From DATJPW01 sp035506215 (GTDB lineage Bacteria > Desulfobacterota > Desulfomonilia > Desulfomonilales > Desulfomonilaceae): a stretch of DNA of 28,256 nt. The position numbers were made by a program, and so were the translations under genes. The stretch is from positions 1 to 28,256 of the forward strand of contig DATJPW010000389.1 of assembly GCA_035506215.1 (NCBI GenBank), written 5' to 3'. The notes under the pieces were generated by a model. That model had not been told where the DNA came from, did no database searches, and saw only the letters and a list, made by a program, of their open reading frames with translations. Of this stretch, positions 1 to 7,385 are shown piece by piece (the stretch's first letter is position 1; the number at the start of each line of letters is the position of its first letter).

Positions 1-574
1 AAAGGGGGTCCAGGCGATCATTGAGGGCCCGGGACATGTCCCGTTGGATCAGATTGCCACTCAGATGATTCTTCAGAAGAGGCTCTGTGACGATGCTCCA
101 TTCTACGTGCTGGGACCACTTGTAACGGATGTTGCGCCGGGTCTGGATCACATAACTTCTGCAATTGGCGGCGCTTTGGCGGCCCTTCACGGAGCTGATT
201 TCCTTTGTTACGTCACTCCATCAGAGCACCTGGGGCTGCCGGACGTAGAGGACGTGCGCATGGGCGTCATCGCGGCCAGGATTGCAGGGCACGCGGCCGA
301 CCTGGTAAAGCGCAGGCCGGGCGCATGGGAATGGGATGAGAAGATGAGCCGCGTGAGAAAGGATCGCAATTGGTCCGAACAGCTTCGGCTGGCCATAGAT
401 CCTGAACTGGCGCGGCGTATCCGCGGGCGAACCTGTCGTGAGGACCATGAAACCTGCACGATGTGCGGAGATCTGTGTGCTTACAAGACCGACTCGGTGT
501 CGGATGGCAACGGGAATTGTGAAAAAGAGCCACATTGCGAAGGGACTTTTCAACCAGTTGATCCCCCTCAATAA
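1..574 (+). CDS. thiC: Phosphomethylpyrimidine synthase ThiC, C-terminal part (5' end outside window)
   Basis: ThiC is a radical SAM enzyme that turns 5-aminoimidazole ribotide into the hydroxymethylpyrimidine phosphate of thiamine. Only the last ~190 residues are present, read from base 2. They include the conserved IEGPGHVPLDQI segment, the VTDVAPGLDHITSAIGGA segment, and the CTMCGDLCAYK stretch near the C-terminus, which supplies the CxxCxxxxC ligands of the 4Fe-4S cluster that are diagnostic for the family. The stop is at 572-574 and the next gene starts 11 bases later, so the two are probably co-transcribed. Other thiamine genes (thiGHSE) lie about 10 kb downstream. Any TPP riboswitch for this gene would be upstream of the window. 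Identification is secure; the true start is not visible. Confidence 0.97.
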   Translation, partial: KGVQAIIEGPGHVPLDQIATQMILQKRLCDDAPFYVLGPLVTDVAPGLDHITSAIGGALAALHGADFLCYVTPSEHLGLPDVEDVRMGVIAARIAGHAADLVKRRPGAWEWDEKMSRVRKDRNWSEQLRLAIDPELARRIRGRTCREDHETCTMCGDLCAYKTDSVSDGNGNCEKEPHCEGTFQPVDPPQ

Positions 575-585
575 AGGCTTGCGAG

Positions 586-2730
586 ATGGGTACTCACCTT
601 GAATTTAGGGTCGCTGAGGCCCTCGTAGAAGATTTAGGCAAGGGCTGGGCGCGCCTCAATGCCGACGACATCAAGGCCTTAAATGGCGTGCTGGGAGACT
701 TGATTGAGATCAAGGGAGCCAAAACGACGGTTGCCCGCATCACTGGCACTCTTTCGGGGCACGACGGGAAAAAGGTAATTCAGATTGATGGCATCACTCG
801 CAGCAATGGACAAACAAGTGTAGGCGAGCTGGTCCAGGTAAGAAAGATACGCCGTCAAACGGCTGAGACGGTCCTCGTCACTCCGCTCGATTTTAACAGC
901 GCGTTGCCCGAAAGAGACGAGTTGGACCAGTTTGCTAAGGTCCTTCAAGGCTTGCCGGTTTTGTTGGGGGATAAAATCAACGTTCCTTTTCTGGGAGGAA
1001 AGGAACGTTTTTTTAAGGTGGAAGCGACTTCTCCGCTTGGAGGGGTCATCATTAACCAAAAGACCCGTTTCATATTAAAAAAGCCCGATTTTTCCATGGA
1101 AGGACCTTCGCATGTCTCCTATGAAAGCGTGGGTGGACTTGAGAATGAGTTAAAGCTCGTGCGGGAAATGGTGGAACTTCCTCTTCGTTATGCGGAGGCT
1201 TTCGAAAGGCTGGGTATTGAGGCACCCAAAGGCGTCCTGCTTTGCGGCCCCCCGGGGACCGGAAAGACACTGATCGCTCGGGCAGTGGCAAGCGAGAGTA
1301 AACTTCACTTTGCGCGGGTGAACGGTCCGGAAATTATTCACAAGTTTTATGGCGAAAGTGAAGCCCGGCTACGGGAGATCTTTGAAGAAGCGACCCGCCA
1401 AGCGCCGAGCGTAATCTTTATTGATGAAATCGATGCCATCGCCCCTAAGAGGGCTGACGTCTTGGGAGATGTCGAAAAAAGAGTGGTTGCGCAGCTCCTC
1501 GCCCTGATGGACGGCATGATTTCCCGTGGACATGTCATTGTCATCGGGGCGACCAATATACCGGAAATGATAGACCCTGCCCTTAGAAGGCCGGGCCGCT
1601 TTGACCGAGAGATCGTTCTACCGGTCCCAAATGTTGAAGGACGACGTGAAATCCTCAAGATCCACAGCCGCCACATGCCGCTTGCCCCTGACGTTGACCT
1701 GGGCCGACTTGCTCAGATTACTCACGGCTTTGTGGGAGCTGACTTGGAGGCTTTGTGCAAAGAGGCCGGGATGGCCGCTTTAAGAAGGTACCTTAGCCTG
1801 GAAGGTGAAAATCATCTCGAATCCATTCTCACCGCCGCGGGACAACTGCACATCCAGATGCAAGATTTCTTGACAGCCTTCAGGGAGATCGAGCCTACGG
1901 CTACACGTGAATTTTACACTGAAAGATCCACAGTGAAGTGGGACCATGTGGGAGGATTGGGCGAGATTAAAGAAGCCCTTATTTCCATGGTTGATTGGCC
2001 GGCCAGGTACCCGGACCTTTTTGTAGTGGGAAAAGTCTCCCCTCCTAGAGGGATCTTGTTCACCGGCCCTTCGGGCACAGGAAAGACGCTGATGGCCAAG
2101 GCCCTTGTCGGCGAGACCGGCATAAATTTTATATCCATCAGTGGTCCGATCCTTTTTTCAAAATGGCTGGGAGAATCAGAGAAGGCCTTGCATCAGGTTT
2201 TCAAAAAAGCCAAACAATCGGCGCCGTGCATCCTGTTCTTTGATGAAATAGACGCCCTTATGCCTGCCCGCGGTGTTGCCAGCAACGAAGGGGCCGCTGA
2301 GCGCGTGGCCAGTCAGTTCTTTAACGAACTGGACAGCTTAAGTGACCATTCCCAGGTGATTGTCCTCGGGGCCACGAATCGGGAGGATTTACTTGATCCT
2401 GCGCTGACGCGAGCCGGACGTCTTGACTGTATTTTTCAATTTCCCATTCCCAATGAGAAAGAGCGATTGGAAATATTTCGGGTCCATTCCCGGGAAAGAC
2501 CGCTTGGAACGGATGTGAATTTTCAAGAGTTGGCCAGCTCGACGGAAGGAATGGTGGGTTCCGAAATCGCGTCTATCTGCAAAAATTCAACAATGATGGC
2601 CATTTCAGAGTTCATCAGCTCCTCGGAGAATAAGCCGCCGACAGAACTGGTGATCTATGCCAGGCACTTTCGAGAGGCAATAAAAGCAATACGGAAAGTG
2701 CAGGAGTCTTTGACATGCTTAAAGCAGTAA
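586..2730 (+). CDS. CDC48/p97-type two-domain AAA+ ATPase
   Basis: A 714-residue protein with the layout of archaeal VAT and eukaryotic CDC48/p97: an N-terminal double-psi-barrel/CDC48_2 substrate-recruiting region (about residues 5-165) followed by two AAA+ rings. D1 has Walker A GPPGTGKT at 221-228 and Walker B IFIDEID with D280/E281; D2 has GPSGTGKT at 494-501 and LFFDEID with D553/E554. Both rings keep the second region of homology with paired arginines (ALRRPGR and ALTRAGR), so both look catalytically intact. Family members unfold or extract proteins, often handing them to a protease. Position 11 bases after thiC and overlapping the next regulator by 16 bases suggests one transcript. Full-length CDC48 homologs are patchy in bacteria. 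The client is unknown; no protease or adaptor gene is nearby. Confidence 0.93.
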   Translation: MGTHLEFRVAEALVEDLGKGWARLNADDIKALNGVLGDLIEIKGAKTTVARITGTLSGHDGKKVIQIDGITRSNGQTSVGELVQVRKIRRQTAETVLVTPLDFNSALPERDELDQFAKVLQGLPVLLGDKINVPFLGGKERFFKVEATSPLGGVIINQKTRFILKKPDFSMEGPSHVSYESVGGLENELKLVREMVELPLRYAEAFERLGIEAPKGVLLCGPPGTGKTLIARAVASESKLHFARVNGPEIIHKFYGESEARLREIFEEATRQAPSVIFIDEIDAIAPKRADVLGDVEKRVVAQLLALMDGMISRGHVIVIGATNIPEMIDPALRRPGRFDREIVLPVPNVEGRREILKIHSRHMPLAPDVDLGRLAQITHGFVGADLEALCKEAGMAALRRYLSLEGENHLESILTAAGQLHIQMQDFLTAFREIEPTATREFYTERSTVKWDHVGGLGEIKEALISMVDWPARYPDLFVVGKVSPPRGILFTGPSGTGKTLMAKALVGETGINFISISGPILFSKWLGESEKALHQVFKKAKQSAPCILFFDEIDALMPARGVASNEGAAERVASQFFNELDSLSDHSQVIVLGATNREDLLDPALTRAGRLDCIFQFPIPNEKERLEIFRVHSRERPLGTDVNFQELASSTEGMVGSEIASICKNSTMMAISEFISSSENKPPTELVIYARHFREAIKAIRKVQESLTCLKQ

Positions 2731-3461
2731 TCAAAAAGCGGGCTTACGAAGACATCGTCAGTCAAATCCGTATTCTCATTGAAAAGGGAAAATTGAAACG
2801 GGATGACCAACTCCCCTCTGAGAGAGAGCTGTCGGAAACTTTTAAAGTGTCCCGAGCCACGGTACGAGAGGCTATTATCGCTTTGGAAGCCATGATGCTG
2901 GTTGACAGGCGTCAGGGCAACGGGACTTATGTGATCGCGTCCAGTGAAGAGACCCTGGTGCATCCCCTCGCGGCGGCCCTCTTTCATGAGAAGGATGATC
3001 TGATTGACATCTTTTCCATTCGCAAAATCATCGAACCGGGGATTGCCCAATTGGCCGCGGAAAATGCAAGACCTGAAGAAATCAGTGAATTGGAACAAAT
3101 CCTAAAAGAGCAAGAAAAAGAGGTAGCAAGGGGCGCGGATCCTTTTCGAAACGATACTCATTTTCACCATCTTTTAGCTCGAATGGCCCGAAACAGGGTT
3201 TTGGAACGTCTTTTTCTTGCTCTTATCGACTTGCTGAGTGAAACACGAGGAAAATCCACACAAACTGAAGATAGAAAGCAAAAATCACTTCATGGCCATC
3301 GCAACATTCTTTTTTCGATCAAGGATGGAGACGGAGTGGCAGCGCGAAAGGCCATGCGTCGACACTTAGAGGAGGTAGAAAGTTCCATCTTTAGAAAAAA
3401 GAAAGGGGGTGAGAAGAAGCAACAATTTCTGTCGGCAAAGTCGGTTCACGGGGTTTCGTGA
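2715..3461 (+). CDS. GntR/FadR-family (FCD) transcriptional regulator
   Basis: A 248-residue regulator. The N-terminal winged helix (about residues 8-75) carries the typical LPSERELSETFKVSRATVRE recognition segment. The C-terminal FCD ligand-binding domain (about 90-225) keeps the helical metal/ligand motifs, with histidines in THFHHLL and HGHRNIL and the closing AMRRHLEEVE helix. The last ~25 residues are a basic tail. The ATG lies inside the end of the AAA+ gene (16-base overlap), suggesting translational coupling. FCD regulators usually sense organic or amino acids and control the adjacent catabolic or transport genes, so the oxidoreductase/transporter operon starting at 3958 is the most likely target. 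The ligand is inferred to be oxalate or a relative from context only. Confidence 0.9.
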   Translation: MLKAVIKKRAYEDIVSQIRILIEKGKLKRDDQLPSERELSETFKVSRATVREAIIALEAMMLVDRRQGNGTYVIASSEETLVHPLAAALFHEKDDLIDIFSIRKIIEPGIAQLAAENARPEEISELEQILKEQEKEVARGADPFRNDTHFHHLLARMARNRVLERLFLALIDLLSETRGKSTQTEDRKQKSLHGHRNILFSIKDGDGVAARKAMRRHLEEVESSIFRKKKGGEKKQQFLSAKSVHGVS

Positions 3462-3584
3462 CCCACGCAGGGGCCGATTATTTCATTCAGCCCCCGGCCT
3501 TGATTGCATCAGGCTGATTCAATAACAAAAGGAGGTGGAACAGGAAGATTTCGTTGTATGTGTCCTTAAACCCAGAACACGAAA

Positions 3585-3621
3585 CCCACGCGGTACTCTC
3601 GGCAAAAAGATCTCGCGTGGG
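3585..3621. promoter_or_regulatory. Inverted repeat CCCACGCG/CGCGTGGG, possible operator or hairpin
   Basis: Perfect 8-bp arms at 3585-3592 and 3614-3621 are separated by 21 bases. No T-run follows, so it is a poor intrinsic terminator. A further copy of the half-motif (ACCCACGC) overlaps the end of the upstream regulator gene at 3461-3468. It could be a binding site for that regulator, although it does not resemble the usual short FCD-family operator, so the role is uncertain. Confidence 0.3.
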
Positions 3622-3902
3622 CTCGTTGGAACCGGCTTGACGTTCACACCCCAGCGTTGCAGGGGCGGGTCAGCCTGCGCTCGATAGGCTTATATACTAT
3701 TTCCGCTTGCGTTCTCAAGTGGAGTAATTGGTTTCCTCATTTTTCGGATCTCTCTCCTATCGAACCCGCTGATCGGCATCTAGAAACTTTTTCCGGAATT
3801 GATCCTGTCCCCGCGTAGTGACGCTGAGGGACTGGAAACGATACGCTCCGCCGTCCGACCATGAGGAACCGGGGTCGACACTTTGCGGGGTCAGAAGATC
3901 CG

Positions 3903-3936
3903 GGCACAGAATCCCGAGAGCGAATCTCACTGTGCC
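3903..3936 (+). promoter_or_regulatory. Leader stem-loop before the oxidoreductase gamma gene
   Basis: GGCACAG (3903-3909) pairs perfectly with CTGTGCC (3930-3936). An inner helix GAGA (3916-3919)/TCTC (3925-3928) closes a five-base loop. The structure ends about 8 bases before the AAAAGGAGG ribosome binding region (3944-3952) of the first operon gene, so it would sit in the mRNA leader. It may affect mRNA stability or translation; no known riboswitch class is recognised. Confidence 0.4.
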
Positions 3937-3957
3937 ATCATCCAAAAGGAGGGCCGT

Positions 3958-4596
3958 ATGGCTAAAGTGACCGAAATAACAGTTTGGACAAGAGGGGTCG
4001 TAATGGATAAAGAGGCCCGCGACGTTGCCAATGCCTTCGGGCAAGCGGCAAAGATGGAGGGCAAATTTATCCAGGCCTTCGATAATTATGAAGACCTGCC
4101 GGACCGTGTACTTGTTACGACCCGGAAGTATGTCCGCATCAGCGAAGAAGAGATAGAGATGAAATATCTCTATACCAACGATCACCCTGAGGTTGTTGTT
4201 GTTGTCGAACCAACCATAGTCAAAGGGATCAATGTGTTGCGCGGCATGCCGGAAGGAGGGCTTCTGCTAATCAATACGAACCGCCCCATCGATTACATGC
4301 TCCAATTCATTCCCAATCGTGATCTGCTGGGCGCAGTCGCCACGGTGGATGCCGACAGCATCTCCGGGGTGCGCACAGTTGACTTTTCAGGTTCGGAAGG
4401 AGGAGTCGACGCGTCAGGTCTGGGAGGCGGAATCGCTGCGCCGCTCCTTGGGGCAATGGCCAAGGTGACCGGCATGGTGGAGAAAGACAGTCTGGCAAAG
4501 ATCGTCAGTGACGTCGCAGCCCTGGAACGTGGATACAATGAGGTGAAAATCCAGAAATTTCGTAAGCCTAGAGCCTCGTACTTCTGGGGTGGCTGA
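3958..4596 (+). CDS. 2-oxoacid:ferredoxin oxidoreductase gamma subunit (probable oxalate oxidoreductase)
   Basis: A 212-residue PorG/domain III-type subunit. The family supplies a structural domain that contributes to CoA handling or the active-site surroundings in 2-oxoacid:ferredoxin oxidoreductases. Recognisable features are the N-terminal EITVWTRG strand-loop, the central VVVVEPTIVKG and ATVDADSI segments, and the GGGIAAPLLGAMAKVTGMV helix near residue 160. I chose the ATG at 3958 because AAAAGGAGG lies just upstream; an in-frame ATG at 3883 would run through the leader hairpin and lacks such a site. It is the first gene of a gamma-delta-alpha-beta-transporter operon. In Moorella oxalate oxidoreductase, as I recall, gamma and delta are fused; here they are separate. 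Confidence 0.9.
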   Translation: MAKVTEITVWTRGVVMDKEARDVANAFGQAAKMEGKFIQAFDNYEDLPDRVLVTTRKYVRISEEEIEMKYLYTNDHPEVVVVVEPTIVKGINVLRGMPEGGLLLINTNRPIDYMLQFIPNRDLLGAVATVDADSISGVRTVDFSGSEGGVDASGLGGGIAAPLLGAMAKVTGMVEKDSLAKIVSDVAALERGYNEVKIQKFRKPRASYFWGG

Positions 4597-4636
4597 GAAG
4601 TGAGGATCCAACCGCACCTAAGAAAAGGAGAAAATT

Positions 4637-5035
4637 ATGTCGACAAAGGATAGGGAAGTGCCTATTGGGGCGGGCGTAATGGCTCCAGCGACCGAGCAGA
4701 AGACGGCGACGATAAAGGTCCCCAAAGATAGGGAAGTGCCCTTTGGGGCGGTTACTCCCGCTCCAGTGACCGCGCAAGAGTTGTTCATAACCTCTAATTG
4801 GAGGATTGTGCGTCCGGTCATTGATCGTGAAAAGTGCGCTCTTTGTTTCTCGTGTGTCATGGTCTGCCCGGATTCCTGCTGGTCCTATAATGAAAAAGAA
4901 GAGCAGGTGGAATGGAACTGGAAGTTCTGCAAAGGCTGCCAGCTCTGTATTCATGAATGTGCCGTGGAGGCCCTGACTGCCGTCCCGGAGCTGGACTTTG
5001 AGGACGGTGTGGTTCGTTTGGAAAAACCCTTCTAA
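4637..5035 (+). CDS. 2-oxoacid:ferredoxin oxidoreductase delta subunit, 2x[4Fe-4S] ferredoxin
   Basis: A 132-residue electron-transfer subunit. Two canonical 4Fe-4S motifs are present: C67-C70-C73-C77 followed by Pro, and C98-C101-C104-C108. They carry electrons from the beta-subunit cluster to external ferredoxin. The first ~55 residues precede the ferredoxin fold and contain an imperfect internal duplication, KDREVPIGA (about residues 4-12) and KDREVPFGA (30-38), each followed by an Ala/Pro/Thr-rich stretch. The ATG at 4637 has AAAAGGAG upstream. The gene lies 40 bases after gamma and 16 bases before alpha. Confidence 0.92.
   Translation: MSTKDREVPIGAGVMAPATEQKTATIKVPKDREVPFGAVTPAPVTAQELFITSNWRIVRPVIDREKCALCFSCVMVCPDSCWSYNEKEEQVEWNWKFCKGCQLCIHECAVEALTAVPELDFEDGVVRLEKPF
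4646..4771 (+). repeat. Duplicated 48-base coding unit in the delta subunit N-terminus
   Basis: Bases 4646-4693 and 4724-4771 encode related 16-residue units starting KDREVPIGA and KDREVPFGA, with a 78-base period. The DNA is also nearly identical at the start of each unit (AGGGAAGTGCC in both), which points to a fairly recent tandem duplication. The tail sits N-terminal to the ferredoxin fold and its function is unknown. Confidence 0.75.
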
Positions 5036-5051
5036 AAGAGGAGCAAATATT

Positions 5052-6242
5052 ATGGCTCAAGAAAAGTTGCTTAGCGGCTGCGCTGCGGCAGCTCAAGCTG
5101 CAAAGTTAGCAGAAGTAGAGGTCATCTGTTCCTTTCCCATCCGCCCATACACCGCGATCATGATGGAACTGGCTAGAATGGTGGCAAACGGTGAATTGGA
5201 CGCGGAATTCATCCACGGTGAAGGGGAGCACGCCCAACTCTCGGTCGTTTTGGGAGCTTCCGCTGCAGGCGCCCGAGCGTACACCGGAAGCGCAGGAGTG
5301 GGGGTCACCTATGCAGGTGAGCTCTATAGCCCGATAGCGGGTGGACGTTATCCTCTTCAGATGGCCATTGCCGACAGAACATTGGATCCGCCGGGAGATT
5401 TCGGTTCAGAGCATACCGATGCCATGACCTTCCGCGATCAGGGCTGGCTTATGGGCTGGGCTTCCACACCGCAAGAGGTTTTCGATAACACGCTGATTAA
5501 CTACCGTGTGGGAGAAGATCCTCGCGTCATGCTGCCCCAGATGGTATGTCAGGACGGTTATTTCATTTCCCATATCCCGGATAAAGTCGAATTGGCGGAG
5601 CTTTCTCAGGTAAGAGAATTCTTGCCTCCTTACAAAGCCCCTCATCCGCTGAGCCTTACTTGCCCGGTTTCCCACGGACCGCAGATCCGGCCGGATCAGG
5701 GCGCGCCGATGGATGCGCAAAGGGCCGCGACCTTCCTGGAAGTCCCTCAGGTAATCAAGGAGGCCACGGCAGATTTCAATCGTATTTTCGGCCGCAATTA
5801 TGACCCGTTTGTGGAAAAATACGAGATGGACGACGCTGACATCGCTTTCTTCGTCCAGGGCGCTCATGCCAATACCGCAAAGTCCGCTGCCAGGAACCTC
5901 CGAAAGCAGGGAGTAAAAGCAGGCGTGGTAAGGCCGCGGTGGGTCCGCCCCTGGCCTACTCTCGAGATTGCCGAAGCGTTGTCCGGAGTAAAAGCGGTTG
6001 GGACTGTGGAAACCAGTACTTCTTATGGCGGTGCCATGCGGGGCGGTAACCTGATCCACGAAGTACGTGCCTCGCTCTACGATTTAGAAGAACGTCCCCT
6101 CGTAACGTCCTTCATGGGCGGTCTGGGCGGAGAGGTCATCTTGCTGGAAGACTTTTACTACATGGCAAAGATCCTCAACCAGATGGCCAAAGACAAAAAG
6201 ACCCATCGGCATGTCTACTGGATCGGTTTTGAAGAAGAATAG
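5052..6242 (+). CDS. 2-oxoacid:ferredoxin oxidoreductase alpha subunit, oxalate-type active site
   Basis: A 396-residue PorA-type subunit with the pyrimidine-binding domain (about residues 5-230) and the C-terminal transketolase-like domain (about 250-360, including VGTVETSTSYGGAMRGG). The motif that is YPITPST in pyruvate enzymes reads FPIRPYT, placing Arg at residue 31 instead of the substrate-contacting Thr. It also has Arg109, Asp112 and Asp116 in DRTLDPPGDFG. These match the oxalate-binding arginines and switch-loop aspartates I recall for Moorella thermoacetica oxalate oxidoreductase. Glu57/Glu59 in HGEGEH cover the expected ThDP-activating acid. The ATG at 5052 follows AAAAGAGGAGC; an upstream in-frame start at 4998 would overlap delta. 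Likely reaction with beta: oxalate to two CO2, reducing ferredoxin. Confidence 0.92.
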   Translation: MAQEKLLSGCAAAAQAAKLAEVEVICSFPIRPYTAIMMELARMVANGELDAEFIHGEGEHAQLSVVLGASAAGARAYTGSAGVGVTYAGELYSPIAGGRYPLQMAIADRTLDPPGDFGSEHTDAMTFRDQGWLMGWASTPQEVFDNTLINYRVGEDPRVMLPQMVCQDGYFISHIPDKVELAELSQVREFLPPYKAPHPLSLTCPVSHGPQIRPDQGAPMDAQRAATFLEVPQVIKEATADFNRIFGRNYDPFVEKYEMDDADIAFFVQGAHANTAKSAARNLRKQGVKAGVVRPRWVRPWPTLEIAEALSGVKAVGTVETSTSYGGAMRGGNLIHEVRASLYDLEERPLVTSFMGGLGGEVILLEDFYYMAKILNQMAKDKKTHRHVYWIGFEEE

Positions 6243-6274
6243 TCCAATTCAGACTATCGAAGGAGTGTCAAATA

Positions 6275-7261
6275 ATGCAAGCATTCGATTATAAGAAACA
6301 GATCTTGGGCCCCATCAAGTCTCTCCAAGGGGCGCCAAGAGAAGAGATGTATGTTCCCGGCCACCGAACCTGTGCAGGCTGCGGTCCCGCCTTGAATTAC
6401 CGTCTCGTGGCAAAGGCTGCCGGGAGGGACACGATTTTTGTAGGACCCACCGGCTGCATGTATGTGGCCAATTCCAGTTATCTTTGTACCCCTTATGCGG
6501 TCTCCTGGATTCATGCCCAGATTACCAACGGCGGGGCCGTGGCTTCGGGCATCGAGGGCGCGTACAAGACAATGATGCGCAGGGGAAAATACGACGGCCC
6601 GTTTCCGAATATCATCGTGATGGCCGGAGACGGCGGCTCCGTGGATATCGGTCTACAGGCGATGTCGGCTATGATGTATCGGGGGCACGATGTCCTCTTC
6701 ATCTGCTATGACAACGAGTCCTATGCCAACACGGGTATTCAGACTTCGCCTACGACTCCTTATGGATCGCATACGACTTTTACTCCTCCAGGTAAGCTCA
6801 TTCCCGAGGGCAAGACCCTTTTCCCCAAAGATCCCCCTCAATTGGTGATCGGAGGCCATCCGGCCGTGAAGTATGTCGCTACAACCTGTATTTCCCATCC
6901 CCTGGACCTGATGAACAAGGTGCGCAAGGCCCTCAATGTGGATGGTCCCACCTTTCTTCATATGCTGGCCCCTTGTCCCAAGGGATGGAAATTTGATGAA
7001 AAGTTGACGGTGGAGATGGGCCGATTGGCAGTGGAAACAGGAATGTGGTCACTCTATGAATGGGAGAACGGGGAATACAAATACTCGAATATCCCCAAGA
7101 AATATAAACCGGTCAGCGAATACATGAAGTATCAAGGGCGCTTCGCTCACTTGAAAGAGGAACATATCGCCAAGATGCAGGCTTTCGTGGATCAGAAGAT
7201 CGAAAAGATCAAGGCCATTGCCGTCGAGGCTCCGATCCCCACACCGGCATCAGGGGCTTAG
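6275..7261 (+). CDS. 2-oxoacid:ferredoxin oxidoreductase beta subunit (ThDP and 4Fe-4S binding)
   Basis: A 328-residue PorB-type subunit. It binds thiamine diphosphate through GDGGS (118-122) and, 26 residues on, NESYANTG (147-154). Cys33 and Cys36 in CAGCG, Cys61 in GPTGC and Cys234 in APCPKGW have the spacing of the four ligands of the proximal 4Fe-4S cluster in pyruvate:ferredoxin oxidoreductase. The start ATG has AAGGAGTG upstream and lies 32 bases after alpha. Together with alpha it forms the catalytic core. The C-terminal ~50 residues are charged and helical, ending in a Pro/Ala-rich tail. Substrate identity rests on the alpha-subunit residues and the adjacent OFA-type transporter. Confidence 0.94.
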   Translation: MQAFDYKKQILGPIKSLQGAPREEMYVPGHRTCAGCGPALNYRLVAKAAGRDTIFVGPTGCMYVANSSYLCTPYAVSWIHAQITNGGAVASGIEGAYKTMMRRGKYDGPFPNIIVMAGDGGSVDIGLQAMSAMMYRGHDVLFICYDNESYANTGIQTSPTTPYGSHTTFTPPGKLIPEGKTLFPKDPPQLVIGGHPAVKYVATTCISHPLDLMNKVRKALNVDGPTFLHMLAPCPKGWKFDEKLTVEMGRLAVETGMWSLYEWENGEYKYSNIPKKYKPVSEYMKYQGRFAHLKEEHIAKMQAFVDQKIEKIKAIAVEAPIPTPASGA

Positions 7262-7385
7262 ACTTTTCCGCTAGAGGGGAAAAGCTCGGCTCTTGGCTCT
7301 GGCATGCAGGATGCCCCGCCGAACCGGGCTGGGCATCCACTTGCGCTTGATTGGAATAATCTTCAACGACTCGCAGGGAGGCGCT

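Larger units (their letters stand above)
3462..3957. other. 496-bp noncoding region upstream of the oxidoreductase operon
   Basis: I see no convincing gene here. Directly after the regulator's stop is a possible terminator-like pairing GGGGC (3470-3474) with GCCCC (3490-3494). The motif ACCCACGC occurs at 3461-3468 and 3584-3591, and as its complement near 3614-3621. The last two form an 8-bp inverted repeat, CCCACGCG/CGCGTGGG. A possible -10-like TATACT lies at 3693-3698 without a good -35. A leader hairpin is at 3903-3936. Promoter and operator assignments are tentative. Confidence 0.5.

Noticed and set aside
5406..6059. 217-residue open frame on the minus strand
   Set aside because: It is fully antisense to the oxidoreductase alpha gene, shows no recognisable domain, and is explained by codon structure of the real gene.
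5052..6242. Ordinary pyruvate:ferredoxin oxidoreductase alpha subunit
   Set aside because: The T-to-R change in the YPITPST-equivalent motif and the Arg109/Asp112/Asp116 set, plus the OFA transporter, favour oxalate; pyruvate is not formally excluded.
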